In this document: in pieces, positions 45,942-54,637 of the stretch | How positions within the stretch are numbered: the stretch's first letter is position 1 | Layout of the letters: the number at the start of each line of letters is the position of its first letter | From: Oscillospiraceae bacterium | Lineage (GTDB): Bacteria > Bacillota > Clostridia > Oscillospirales > Ruminococcaceae | DNA length: 64,000 nucleotides | Assembly: GCA_009784625.1 (NCBI GenBank) | Contig: WRBI01000004.1 | Coordinates: forward strand, 1 to 64,000 | Direction of reading: 5' to 3' | Position numbers and translations under genes: made by a program | Notes under the pieces: generated by a model | The model's database searches: none | Told to the model about the DNA's origin: nothing | Seen by the model: the letters and a program-made list of their open reading frames with translations, nothing else

Positions 45942-46103
45942 AAATCAAGCAGGTATTCTGACTCACACATCAACACACGACTTCGCCTTCCCAAGCATTC
46001 GCTCAGTGACATAATAAAGCCGGCTCCATGTTCACAGCGGCGGGTCCGTATGGGATTCTCACCCATTTCCCTGTTTTCCTTTCTTGCGAAAGGCACTTGA
46101 TTT
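45942..46103 (-). ncRNA. Cobalamin riboswitch aptamer, unit 1
   Basis: This is the second full cobalamin aptamer, on the minus strand: GGGAAATGGGTGAGAATCCC, ACGGACCCGCCGCTGTGAA, a B12 box variant GTCACTGAGCG, CTTGGGAAGGCGAAGTCG, and GTCAGAATACCTGC. P1 is AAATCAAG (46096-46103) with CTTGATTT (45942-45949). It controls the unit running from the HU-like gene to the MacB-like permease. Confidence 0.92.
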
Positions 46104-46181
46104 GGTTTTAACTTTTATGTAGGTTCAAACACCGGCAGATGATCTGATTTGAGTAAGCGCTGAACCTCTAAAACTGATTGT

Positions 46182-46210
46182 ATCATATCAGATTCAGCCA
46201 ATGTTGTCAA
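46182..46210 (-). promoter_or_regulatory. Promoter of B12 unit 1
   Basis: On the minus strand, TTGACA (46205-46210), 17 bp, TATGAT (46182-46187). The predicted start is near 46175, about 70 nt before the aptamer. Confidence 0.75.
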
Positions 46211-46412
46211 TATATTTCCCGATGGGGATCGCGTTGGTATTGCCGGATTTTTCAAGAAAAAGCATACTATTCGCTGTAGCTGAGCGAGTTGTGATACAAT
46301 ATCTGTCGGGCGCATGCATTCTGTACCTGCCGGAAATCTTTGTGCAGGTTGCGTATAATGTCAAGTGAAAAATATCAGATACTCCAAAGATTACGAAAAG
46401 ATAGAATTACGC

Positions 46413-46441
46413 TTGACAAATAGCGGCTCAATGCTCATAAT
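46413..46441 (+). promoter_or_regulatory. Promoter of the iolE-like gene
   Basis: TTGACA (46413-46418), 17-bp spacer, CATAAT (46436-46441). The leader to ATG 46564 is about 115 nt. No gene is visible elsewhere in 46211-46563. Confidence 0.65.
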
Positions 46442-46563
46442 GTGGGGCGGCTGCAAAACAATGACGCTTTAAGCCGTGAAACACCATCAGCAAAAAAGCA
46501 ATCTTAAAATTATGATTAATCTGTAAAACTTAATTAAACACAAAAAATGATGAGGTGCCTGGA

Positions 46564-47475
46564 ATGGGGAAGAAAAGAATGTTTTACGATGTGCGTTTTG
46601 GTGTACACCCGATCAACTGGTGCAATGACGACGTAGATTACCTGGGTGATCATTATTCGTTTGAGGACATCATCGACCAGGCCTCTCAGGCCGGGTATGA
46701 GGGCATTGAGCTTGGACGAAAATTTCCGCGTGACCCCAAGGTGCTGCGAAAAGCGATGGCCCGGCGCAACCTTGTGCTCACCACCGGCTGGTGCGACACC
46801 ATGTTCGCCTGCGCCGAGCTGCGGGATAAGTATTTTGAAGAGCTCAAAGAAAAGGTAAATTTTTTTGAGCAGATGGGCTGCGGCTTGGTAGTTGCCGCCG
46901 AAGGTACAAACTCATCCTGTTGGGACCCGCGCGAATACCGCGGCCGCAAGGGCGTAAAAAAGCTAAGTGACGAAGAGTGGAAACGATTTGCCGACGGGCT
47001 CAGCGAAGCCGGGCAGTTTTGCCGCGACAAATCCATCAAGCTGGTCTACCATGTACACACCGGCACTGTGGTTGAAACTTACCAGGAGACCCAAAAACTG
47101 ATGGAAATGACCGACCCGAACAGCGTATTCCTGCTGGCTGACACCGGGCATCTGAGCTACTGTGACGTGGATCTCGTAAAATTTTACAATGACTTTGCGC
47201 CGCGCATCAAATATGTGCACCTCAAGGACCTGCGGCCGGTTGTCATGAAAACGGTAAAGGCTGCGGAACTTGACTTTAATGAAGCGGTGGCTGTGAATAT
47301 GTTTACCGTACCCGGTGACGGTTATGTGGATTTCCCGGCGGTGCTGGAGGCCCTTGCAAAAAATGACTATCAAGGGTGGATGATCGTGGAAGCCGAGCAG
47401 TATCTCAATACGCCCGACGCTTTGACTTTTGCGAAAATGGCGCGGCAATACCTGCGTGAAATTACCGGGATGTGA
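46564..47475 (+). CDS. IolE-like inosose dehydratase / sugar phosphate isomerase-epimerase fold protein
   Basis: The 303-residue TIM-barrel protein has the IolE-like N-terminus FGVHPINWCNDD and GYEGIELGRKFPRD. Metal-ligand positions are visible in VAAEG, YHVHTGT, LLADTGHLSYC and VHLKD, with a C-terminal WMIVEAEQ. IolE removes water from scyllo-inosose in myo-inositol breakdown. No other inositol gene is nearby, so the exact substrate is open. ATG 46564 follows GAGGTG; an in-frame GTG nine bases earlier is the alternative. It is monocistronic with a consensus promoter. Confidence 0.75.
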   Translation: MGKKRMFYDVRFGVHPINWCNDDVDYLGDHYSFEDIIDQASQAGYEGIELGRKFPRDPKVLRKAMARRNLVLTTGWCDTMFACAELRDKYFEELKEKVNFFEQMGCGLVVAAEGTNSSCWDPREYRGRKGVKKLSDEEWKRFADGLSEAGQFCRDKSIKLVYHVHTGTVVETYQETQKLMEMTDPNSVFLLADTGHLSYCDVDLVKFYNDFAPRIKYVHLKDLRPVVMKTVKAAELDFNEAVAVNMFTVPGDGYVDFPAVLEALAKNDYQGWMIVEAEQYLNTPDALTFAKMARQYLREITGM

Positions 47476-47550
47476 TTGGCGCTCTCGATGGTCAAGCGCG
47501 GTATCCCGCCGATTTGCGGATAAAGACAGAATAAAAGTGAGGTGGCGGTC

Positions 47551-48267
47551 ATGCCCACTTGGAACCCGTGGCACGGCTGTCACAAAATCAGCGATGGCTG
47601 TAAAAATTGTTACGTTTACTGCACCGACGCAAAATACGACAAAGACAGCGCGGTTGTCAAAAAGAACGCGGCGTTTGACCTGCCCATTCGTAAAAACCGC
47701 GCCGGGGGATATAAGCTGCAAGACGACGACGTCATCTATACCTGCTTTACCTCCGATTTCTTTCTCCCCGACGCCGACGAGTGGCGGCCGGATATCTGGA
47801 AGATGATCCGCGCGCGCGGCGACTTGCGCTTTTTGATTATCACCAAGCGGATAGACCGCTTTCGTGTGGGGCTGCCGGAAGACTGGGGGGATGGGTACGA
47901 GAACGTCTGTATCTGCGCAACCGCCGAAAATCAGGATCGGGCCGATTATCGCCTGCCTATCTTAATCCGTGAGCCGGTCAGGCACAAGATGATTGTCTGC
48001 TCGCCCTTGCTTGGGCCGATTGACCTTGCGCCCTATCTTTCCCCCGCCATCGAAAAGGTAATCGCGGGCGGGGAGTCAGGCAGTGGGGCGAGAGTATGCA
48101 GCTACGACTGGATACTGGCAATCCGCGAGCAGTGCAGGGCCGCCGGGCTGCCCTTTCACTTCGAACAGACCGGCGCGCGCTTTCAAAAAGATGGAAAAAT
48201 CTACTGTATTCCGCGCAAACATCAACACGCACAGGCGAGGAAAGCGAACATCGACTTGAAGCTGTAG
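47551..48267 (+). CDS. DUF5131 (phage Gp37/Gp68-like) family protein
   Basis: This 238-residue protein has the N-terminal signature TWNPWHGCHKISDGCKNCY, with a Cys cluster recalling a metal or Fe-S site. LRFLIITKRIDRF, CSPLLGPIDL and AGGESGSGARVCSYDWI are typical of the DUF5131 family. Members occur in phages and in bacterial chromosomes; biochemical function is not established. ATG 47551 follows GAGGTGG. It is transcribed convergently with the ABC-F gene and shares its terminator. Confidence 0.85.
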   Translation: MPTWNPWHGCHKISDGCKNCYVYCTDAKYDKDSAVVKKNAAFDLPIRKNRAGGYKLQDDDVIYTCFTSDFFLPDADEWRPDIWKMIRARGDLRFLIITKRIDRFRVGLPEDWGDGYENVCICATAENQDRADYRLPILIREPVRHKMIVCSPLLGPIDLAPYLSPAIEKVIAGGESGSGARVCSYDWILAIREQCRAAGLPFHFEQTGARFQKDGKIYCIPRKHQHAQARKANIDLKL

Positions 48268-48283
48268 AGCCTTTAATAAAGCC

Positions 48284-48323
48284 AAAAAGCAGAGCCATTG
48301 AAAAGTCAAAGGCTCTGCTTTTT
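48284..48323. terminator. Bidirectional terminator
   Basis: AAAAAGCAGAGCC (48284-48296) pairs with GGCTCTGCTTTTT (48311-48323), with A and T runs on the outer sides. It serves the DUF5131 gene and the convergent ABC-F gene. Confidence 0.85.
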
Positions 48324-48337
48324 GCTTGTAATCGCGG

Positions 48338-49837
48338 TTACTTGCTTTTGTCCGGAGGGGTTAAATCCAGCACCCGCGTTGCGACCTGGCCGCAAAAAGC
48401 CCGGTCGTGTTCGACAAAGAGCATGGTCGGTTTGTAGGCCGTGAGCAAATCTTCAATTTGAATCCGCGAGTAAAGGTCGATGTAATTGAGCGGCTCGTCC
48501 CAGATGTACAGGTGGGCCTGCTGACAAAGGCTGGCGGCGAGCAGCACTTTTTTCTTTTGCCCGGCGCTGTAGTCGCCCATATCTTTCTCGAACTGTGCGC
48601 GTGAGAAGTCGAGCTTGCGCAGGATTGACTTGAACAGCGGCTGATCGATTTCCAGACGCCGGGTATAGCCGTTCAAATCCCCCGCAAGGAAGGACGCGTC
48701 CTGAGGCAGGTAAGAGATGATCAGGCGGCTGCTGACGGATACTTTGCCGGTATAAGGGATATCCTGGCCGAGAATCAGCTTTAACAGGCTGCTTTTGCCG
48801 CAGCCGTTGCCGCCCACAATGGCCAGCCGCTCGCCCTGCTCAAGCGAGAAACGCAGGTCATGCACGACCTGTCTGTCTCCAAAAGAGATGGCGACGTTTT
48901 CGAGCGAGAGCAGGCGGGAGGCGTGATAGCGCAGCGGATGAATTTTGAGCTCTTCTGGCGTTTCGATGTTTTTGAGCAGCCTGGAACTTTCCTGCACCGC
49001 GTTTTGGCGGCGGGCTTCGGTGACTTTTGAGCGCTTCATCATTTTGGCCGACTTGTGGCCGATATGGCCCTTGTCCGCGCTCAGACCGGATTTTAGCGGC
49101 GCGTTTTTGCTCTTTTCCACCTTGTCCGACCAGCGGGCGGTGCGGGCGGCCGAATCTTTCAGCCGGTCGATTTCTTTTTCCAGCCGCTCGTTTTGCGCCA
49201 GTTCAAAGGCGTCTTTGCGCTTCTTTTGATCCCACCAGACGCTGAAGCTGCCGCTCATCACCTCGATGTCACACTTGTTGATCGAAAGGATGTGATCCAC
49301 GCAGTCGTCTAAAAACGCGCGGTCGTGTGAGACCAGGATGAATCCGGATTTGCCGTGCAAATAGCGGGCTACCGTCCGGCGGGCGGCCATGTCCAGGTGG
49401 TTGGTCGGCTCGTCAATCAATAAAAACGCGTTTTCGCGCAGGAATAACCCGGCCAGCAGCGCTTTTGTCTGCTCGCCGCTTGAGAGGGTTTCGAACGGAC
49501 GGCAGAGTACGCCCTCATCCACGTTTAGCTTTGAGAGTTCTTTTTGAATCTGCCAGAACTGCGCGTCCGGCGCGACACGGTACATGACCTTGTCTGTGCT
49601 GGCGCAGGGGTCGTCCACCGTGAACGGAAAATACTCAAAGCCCACGCTGGCCGTGATGTTGCCGGAATACTCGTAACTCCCCATCAACAGCTTTAGGAAA
49701 GTCGTCTTCCCCCGCCCGTTCCGCCCGCAAAAGCCCAGTTTCCAGCCGGTGTCGACTTGAAAAGATACGTCGGTAAAAACAGGATCGCAGCTGCCTTCGT
49801 AGGCGAAGCTTAGGTTTGACACGTTGATAAGCGACAT
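48338..49837 (-). CDS. Lsa-like antibiotic-resistance-type ABC-F protein
   Basis: This 499-residue protein has twin ABC ATPase domains and no membrane helix. Domain 1 opens like Lsa proteins, with LSFAYEG, WKLGFCGRNGRGKTTFLKLL, LSSGEQTKALLAGLF and LLIDEPTNHLDMA. The linker has KKRKDAFELAQNE and MKRSK, and domain 2 has GGNGCGKSSLLKL, YSAGQKKKV and YIWDEPLNYIDLYSR. The altered Walker B (WDEPLNYID) is typical of the Lsa branch, which displaces lincosamide, streptogramin A and pleuromutilin drugs from the ribosome. Resistance here is inferred. ATG 49837 follows GGAAGGAT, and a leader of about 180 nt lies upstream. Confidence 0.85.
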   Translation of the reverse strand: MSLINVSNLSFAYEGSCDPVFTDVSFQVDTGWKLGFCGRNGRGKTTFLKLLMGSYEYSGNITASVGFEYFPFTVDDPCASTDKVMYRVAPDAQFWQIQKELSKLNVDEGVLCRPFETLSSGEQTKALLAGLFLRENAFLLIDEPTNHLDMAARRTVARYLHGKSGFILVSHDRAFLDDCVDHILSINKCDIEVMSGSFSVWWDQKKRKDAFELAQNERLEKEIDRLKDSAARTARWSDKVEKSKNAPLKSGLSADKGHIGHKSAKMMKRSKVTEARRQNAVQESSRLLKNIETPEELKIHPLRYHASRLLSLENVAISFGDRQVVHDLRFSLEQGERLAIVGGNGCGKSSLLKLILGQDIPYTGKVSVSSRLIISYLPQDASFLAGDLNGYTRRLEIDQPLFKSILRKLDFSRAQFEKDMGDYSAGQKKKVLLAASLCQQAHLYIWDEPLNYIDLYSRIQIEDLLTAYKPTMLFVEHDRAFCGQVATRVLDLTPPDKSK

Positions 49838-50018
49838 AAAAATATCCTTCCCCATGCCGGAAAAGGAAAATAAGCGCAGATAAAGAGACAGGGCTTACGC
49901 CCGCTCTGCCATGAATGCGCGAATCCAATTCCAACACGAACATGCCCGTTGCTGCCGGGCATTTGGTGACTGCGTTGGTTAATCGGATTAGCGAATCATT
50001 CTTACACCTCACTTTGTT
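49838..50018 (-). promoter_or_regulatory. Attenuator-like leader of the ABC-F gene
   Basis: Transcribed from the promoter at 50025-50053. It holds a tiny reading frame (49988-49999) and two hairpins: GCCCG/CGGGC (near 49945-49961) and a GGGC-GTAA-GCCC stem with flanking AGAG/CTCT and a short T run (about 49884-49910). This layout matches drug-responsive leaders of other ABC-F genes. Confidence 0.5.
49988..49999 (-). CDS. Three-codon leader peptide MIR
   Basis: ATG ATT CGC TAA, with GTGAGGTG six bases upstream, within the leader of the ABC-F gene. A good ribosome site before so short a frame suggests ribosome-stalling control. The evidence is only the ribosome site and its position. Confidence 0.45.
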   Translation of the reverse strand: MIR

Positions 50019-50024
50019 AAGCAC

Positions 50025-50053
50025 AGTATAACGAATCCCGGCGGAAAATACAA
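50025..50053 (-). promoter_or_regulatory. Promoter of the Lsa-like ABC-F gene
   Basis: On the minus strand, TTGTAT (50048-50053), 17 bp, TATACT (50025-50030). The stretch from 50054 to 50192 shows nothing else. Confidence 0.6.
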
Positions 50054-50192
50054 GGGGTTTGTGACTTTGGCCATAGATATGGATAAGACACGAAATGTTG
50101 ATGCCGTACCGTACCGGCCCGATGGGCTCGCGGGTGAGCAGGACAAACAGGCCCACCCGGCGTAAACTCCTTCAAAGGCGGGTTCACGGCAC

Positions 50193-50212
50193 AGCCCGCA
50201 TTATAGCGGGCT
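50193..50212. terminator. Short hairpin after the lyase-like gene
   Basis: AGCCCGC, six-base loop, GCGGGCT directly behind the stop codon of the gene ending at 50215. There is no T run on the minus strand, so termination is doubtful. Confidence 0.35.
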
Positions 50213-50214
50213 TA

Positions 50215-51714
50215 TTATTCTAAAAGCTCAAGCAGCTTTCGAGATTTGATCAGCGCGTACGCCGCCTCGATGTCGGGGGTAATCGGCCGGTCTTTATCGT
50301 AAAATGACAAATGCTCGCGGACGAGCGCAAACGCCTCCCCAGTGACTTTGCCCAGCGGCAGGCCTTTGCGGTAGTCGAGCGCTTGAGCGGCGTGCATCAT
50401 CTCAATCGCGAAAATGTAACGCAGTGTGTCGAGAATTTTGCGCACCCGCTGCACCGCGTAGGGCGCGTTTGTGTGCCTGTCCTCAATATCCCCGGCTATG
50501 GGCAGGCCGTCTACTGAAGACGGGTTGGAAAGATGCCGGATCTCGGAATCCAGTGCGGCAAATGTTTTTTGTAGAGTCGAGAAACAAATGGTGGAGGGAT
50601 TCGGCGTCAAAAAGCGGCTGAGGCCGCTAAAGTCGGGGTCAGACAGCTTGATTGTCCGCAGGCAGGAGCTTTTTGAGACGTGTGAGAGCGCGACGGCCAG
50701 CATTTCAAATCCCAACACCCAGACCAGCGGCTCGTAGTTGGCACAGGAGAAGAAGTTTTCCAGCTCGGGAAGATAACAGGGGTTGTCATCGGTCGAGTTG
50801 AGCTGAATGCCGAGCAGCTGTTCGGTGTAGTCGATCGCGTGCCAGGCCGATCCGTGAATCTGCGCGACCCCCCGAAAGCTGAGCGGGTCCTGAAGCGCTT
50901 TGCCAGGTGTTGGCCGGTATATGTAGCTGCCCTCGATCATCTGGGTGATTCGCCGGGCGGTTTCAACCTGGAACCGGTAAGGCCGGACTTTGTGGGTGCC
51001 GGGCAAAAGCGGCGAAGTGTTGCCGCCCAGCCCCTCAAGCGACATAGAGTAGACGATATCAGCCATCAGCATAAACTCTTTGAGTTCGTAAAGCGTCACG
51101 GCGCCCTGTCCGGCGGCCAGGCCGTTGTTTGCCACAATGCACAGGCCGTCTTTTGGCCCGAGCACGATCGGCCTGAGCCCCGCCTGGCGAAGCGCCTCGC
51201 CGGCAGGCATGGTTGATCCGTTATACCGCACTTGGCCCTCGCCGATCATAGCCAGCCCGATAAAAGCGTTGCAGCCGACGTCCGCTTGCCCGACCGATCC
51301 GCGCTCGGGCAGAAGCGGGTGGATTCCTGCGTTGAGCATGTCGGCGTACATCTTTGCAAGCTCGGGGGCAACGCCGGTTGTGTTTGCCAACAGCGTGTTC
51401 AGCCGGGTCAACATAACCGCGCGCGTTTCTTCGTCGCTGATGTAAGGCGATATTCCGACACAGTGGGCGTAAACCAAATTTGTGTTGTATTCTTCAAAGA
51501 AAGTTTTGCAGACTTTAACGTCTTTGTTCCAGCCAACACCGACGGTAAACCCGTAGATTGGACATTCTTTTTCGGCCATCGCGTAGATTGCTTTGCGCGT
51601 CTCGATCAGCGCTTCGTATACTTGTGGGTCAATATACACCTTGCGGCCATCTCTCGCCACCTGACGCACATTATTGAGCGACATCACATGACCTGTCAGC
51701 ACCAGAGCATCCAA
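50215..51714 (-). CDS. Histidine/aromatic ammonia-lyase fold protein lacking the MIO tripeptide
   Basis: This 499-residue protein aligns with HutH along its length. Tyr54 is kept (IYGFTVGVG), as is the GSVG turn (139-142). But the Ala-Ser-Gly that cyclises into the MIO cofactor reads Gln143-Ala144-Asp145. The second catalytic tyrosine, in QDxYSFR of HutH, is Leu278 (QDPLSFR). The Arg after it (R281) and the ED pair of the C-terminal IEDRHTN remain. Without MIO the normal deamination chemistry should be impossible, so the function is unknown. TTG 51714 follows AAAGGAG. A hisC-like aminotransferase is divergent, and no other hut gene is near. Confidence 0.85.
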   Translation of the reverse strand: MDALVLTGHVMSLNNVRQVARDGRKVYIDPQVYEALIETRKAIYAMAEKECPIYGFTVGVGWNKDVKVCKTFFEEYNTNLVYAHCVGISPYISDEETRAVMLTRLNTLLANTTGVAPELAKMYADMLNAGIHPLLPERGSVGQADVGCNAFIGLAMIGEGQVRYNGSTMPAGEALRQAGLRPIVLGPKDGLCIVANNGLAAGQGAVTLYELKEFMLMADIVYSMSLEGLGGNTSPLLPGTHKVRPYRFQVETARRITQMIEGSYIYRPTPGKALQDPLSFRGVAQIHGSAWHAIDYTEQLLGIQLNSTDDNPCYLPELENFFSCANYEPLVWVLGFEMLAVALSHVSKSSCLRTIKLSDPDFSGLSRFLTPNPSTICFSTLQKTFAALDSEIRHLSNPSSVDGLPIAGDIEDRHTNAPYAVQRVRKILDTLRYIFAIEMMHAAQALDYRKGLPLGKVTGEAFALVREHLSFYDKDRPITPDIEAAYALIKSRKLLELLE

Positions 51715-51892
51715 CCAATCATCTCTCCTTTTTCACATCCGGTGAACAGATTTTAGCAAAATCCGACAAGGATGTCAACGCCGCGACTATCCCCGCGCCG
51801 GATGTAAATTCACGAACTTTGGATTGTATACACCCTGTGCTTGTGTTACAATACTCATTGAAACACGCAGACATTGTTTGGAGGGGAATATT

Positions 51893-52954
51893 TTGAGCCG
51901 GTTCTTATCGAAATCAGCGGCAAGCGTCAAACCGTACACGCCGGGCGAGCAGCCGCGCGGGCAGACGTTCATCAAACTCAACACCAACGAAAACCCGTAT
52001 CCGCCGCCGCCCAGTGTTTTAGAGGCTATTTCGGCTGTCCGCGCCGGGGATTTCCGGCTTTACCCCGACCCTGCATCCACCGAGTTTCGCAATGTGGTGG
52101 CCGAGCGCTACAAAGTAAGGCCGGAACAGGTTTTTGCCGGCTGTGGCTCAGATGAGGTGCTGGCTTTTGCGTTCATGGCATTTTTCGACCGGGGGGACCG
52201 CGTTTGTTTCCCCGACGTCACCTATGGTTTTTACAGCGTTTACGCGAATTTGTTTGGGCTGGAAAAAGTCGAGATCCCGCTCGGCGGCGACTACGCGATC
52301 AACATTGCCGACTACTTTGGGCTTGACTGCAATATTTTTATCGCCAACCCGAATGCGCCGACCGGGCTTGCCCTTTCGCGGGATCAAATTGAGGCCATAC
52401 TCAAAGCAAACCCGGATCGGCTGCTGGTAGTGGACGAAGCGTATATCGACTTTTCAGATGTGCAGTCCAGTGTGGAACTGATTGACAAATACGACAACCT
52501 GTTGGTGGTGCAGACTTTTTCAAAAAGCCGCAGTCTGGCCGGAATGCGCCTTGGCCTCGGGTTTGGCCACCCCGAACTGATGGCGGCGCTTGAGCGGATC
52601 AAGTTTTCGTTCAGCCCGTACAACATCGACCGGGCGGCGCTGGCCGGCGGGGTTGCGTCCATCAAAGAGCGCGAATACACCGACGCAAAGATTAGGCAGA
52701 TTATACTCACCCGCGCACAAACGATCAAAGCGCTCGAAGCGGCCGGGTACGAGATTTTGCCCTCCGGCGCAAACTTTATTTTCCTCAAAGGCGCCCTGCC
52801 CGGCGCGCAGCTGTGCGCCAAGCTGCGGGAAGATGGGATACTGGTCAGACACTTCGACGGGCCGCGAACCAAAGATTATCTGCGCATTACAATCGGCTTG
52901 GACAGCGAGATGGACGCGTTAATCGACTGTATGGTGAGATATACGAAAGGGTAG
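51893..52954 (+). CDS. hisC: Histidinol-phosphate aminotransferase-like PLP enzyme
   Basis: The 353-residue class I/II aminotransferase has KLNTNENPYPPP at the N-terminus, FAGCGSDEVL, NPNAPTGLAL, VVDEAYIDF, and the PLP lysine in TFSKSRSLAGMRLG. The C-terminal RTKDYLRITIG is typical. HisC transfers an amino group between glutamate and imidazole acetol phosphate. No other his genes are here, so another aromatic or phosphorylated substrate is possible. TTG 51893 follows GGAGGGG and fits the family N-terminus. Confidence 0.85.
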   Translation: MSRFLSKSAASVKPYTPGEQPRGQTFIKLNTNENPYPPPPSVLEAISAVRAGDFRLYPDPASTEFRNVVAERYKVRPEQVFAGCGSDEVLAFAFMAFFDRGDRVCFPDVTYGFYSVYANLFGLEKVEIPLGGDYAINIADYFGLDCNIFIANPNAPTGLALSRDQIEAILKANPDRLLVVDEAYIDFSDVQSSVELIDKYDNLLVVQTFSKSRSLAGMRLGLGFGHPELMAALERIKFSFSPYNIDRAALAGGVASIKEREYTDAKIRQIILTRAQTIKALEAAGYEILPSGANFIFLKGALPGAQLCAKLREDGILVRHFDGPRTKDYLRITIGLDSEMDALIDCMVRYTKG

Positions 52955-52967
52955 GCCGCAAAGCCAC

Positions 52968-53003
52968 AAAAAAACCGGCAGCGACGCACGCTGCCGGTTT
53001 TTT
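52968..53003. terminator. Bidirectional terminator
   Basis: AAAAAACCGGCAGCG, loop ACGCA, CGCTGCCGGTTTTTT. It serves the hisC-like gene and the convergent transporter gene ending at 53038. Confidence 0.9.
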
Positions 53004-53037
53004 AGCGCCCTGTCGGCGACCATGACCCCGGTTAATC

Positions 53038-54615
53038 CTAAGAGGGGAGGTAGCCGCCTGATCGCCGTGCTGTCTTCTGTTCGTGCAGGTAGCGCTTTGC
53101 GTCCTTGAAGAAGCTGGCGATAATCAGTATAAAGACAATGCCGATCGGGAAAGCCGCGATGATCGAGACCGACTGGAGTGAGTTGATCGAGTTTTCGGCA
53201 AAGATCAGCCCTACGGGGAAAATGATAAAGACCATCGCCCAGAATGCCCGGACCACGCGGGAGGATTCCTGTTCCTGCGGCAGGCTTTTGTATGAGTATT
53301 TCGAGACGACCAGGGTGAGTGAGTCAAAGGTGGTCGAGTAAAAGAGTACCAGCATAACGAACAGGGTCACCAGCAAAAGTTCGGTGAAGGGCAGGGTTTC
53401 GAAGATTTGGATGATGCCCAGGTTAATGTCGTAACCGTCAGCCACCATCCCGATCATGTCGACATTGCCGGCCATTTGTTGGGACAGCCCGTAATTGCCG
53501 AAGATGATAAACGAAAGGTAGGTACCGGCCAGCCCGTAGCCATAAGTGCCAAGCACGACGTTCTTGATGGTTCGCCCGGCGCTGATCATCCCGATAAAGA
53601 ACGGGGTAGCCACACACCAGGCCATCCAGTAAGCCCAGTAGAAGACGGTCCAGTCCTGGACAAATCCGGTCACCCCGTCACCCGAAGCGCGCAGAGGGTC
53701 CATCCAGGTGGCAAGCCCGATAAAGTTTTGGGCGAGGTTGCCGATTGCGGTGACGCCGGTCTCGATGATATACCGTGTTTCGCCGCCCGCGAGCAGGAAG
53801 TAGGCCAGCATGGCGAAAAAGAGGATGGTACAGTACCCGGCCGCCTTGACAATCCCTTTCATCCCGCTGAGAACGGTGATGGTGTATACGATCGCGATGC
53901 AAATGAGGACCCCTATGGTCAGCGTGGCGCTGAGCGGTACACCGGTCACCCGGCTGAAAGCGGCGGCCAACAGTGGGGTGGCCAGTGAAAATGTGGTGGC
54001 CGTACCCGCAATCAGCGCACAGATCGCGATAAAGTCGATTGCTTTTCCGGCCAGGCCGTCTACCCGGCTGCCGAGCAGCGGGCGGCAGGCCTCTGAAAAC
54101 TTTTGCTTTTGGCGCTTTCGCACATGCAGCATAAACCCAAACGAAAGCGAAAGCATCACGTAAAACCCCCAGGGAATCGGCCCCCAGTGAAAGAGCGGGA
54201 AAGTCGAGGCCCACTCCTGAATGCCGCCCAGCTCTTCAATTCGCGCCTCACCCGCGTAGAGCGCCCACTCGATGAAAGAGTAGAAGATCAGGTCGGCGGC
54301 AAAAACGCCGGTAAAGATAAGCGTCGCCCACTTGTAGTCGGAGTAGCGGGGCTTGTCCAAGCTGCCAAGGCGGATCTGTCCGTAGGGCGAAAAGGCGATG
54401 TACAGTGTGACCAGTAAAATCCCGAAGCCCAATAGAATGTAAAAGACGCCGAGTTCGTTCCCTAAAAAGTTGCGGATGGCGTCGGTCAGCTCAGTTGAGC
54501 GCTCTGGGTGGATGAGAAATACAACGCACAGCGCCAAAACAACAATCAGGGGCAGGCCGATCAACGGCAGGTCCAGTTTGGGTATTAAACTCTTTAAGGT
54601 TTCTTTCTTTTCCAC
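53038..54615 (-). CDS. BCCT family betaine/choline/carnitine transporter
   Basis: The 525-residue membrane transporter has 12 hydrophobic segments. The BCCT aromatic box is TVFYWAYWMAWC (about 330-341), which binds quaternary ammonium groups, and HWGPIPWGFYVMLSLSFG matches the fourth-helix region. Members carry choline, betaine or carnitine, often with sodium. The gene upstream in the same unit is a choline-kinase/cytidylyltransferase fusion, so choline import is the best guess. The C-terminal tail is short and basic. GTG 54615 follows AAAGGA. Confidence 0.92.
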   Translation of the reverse strand: MEKKETLKSLIPKLDLPLIGLPLIVVLALCVVFLIHPERSTELTDAIRNFLGNELGVFYILLGFGILLVTLYIAFSPYGQIRLGSLDKPRYSDYKWATLIFTGVFAADLIFYSFIEWALYAGEARIEELGGIQEWASTFPLFHWGPIPWGFYVMLSLSFGFMLHVRKRQKQKFSEACRPLLGSRVDGLAGKAIDFIAICALIAGTATTFSLATPLLAAAFSRVTGVPLSATLTIGVLICIAIVYTITVLSGMKGIVKAAGYCTILFFAMLAYFLLAGGETRYIIETGVTAIGNLAQNFIGLATWMDPLRASGDGVTGFVQDWTVFYWAYWMAWCVATPFFIGMISAGRTIKNVVLGTYGYGLAGTYLSFIIFGNYGLSQQMAGNVDMIGMVADGYDINLGIIQIFETLPFTELLLVTLFVMLVLFYSTTFDSLTLVVSKYSYKSLPQEQESSRVVRAFWAMVFIIFPVGLIFAENSINSLQSVSIIAAFPIGIVFILIIASFFKDAKRYLHEQKTARRSGGYLPS

Positions 54616-54637
54616 GATGTCATGTCCTTTCTCGATG

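Noticed and set aside
27502..46110. Cellulosome gene cluster
   Set aside because: There is one cohesin and one dockerin, and no carbohydrate-active enzyme or carbohydrate-binding module in the region.
49635..50156. A 173-codon minus-strand frame across the ABC-F leader
   Set aside because: It overlaps the start of the ABC-F gene in another frame and crosses the promoter and leader hairpins. No protein family is seen.
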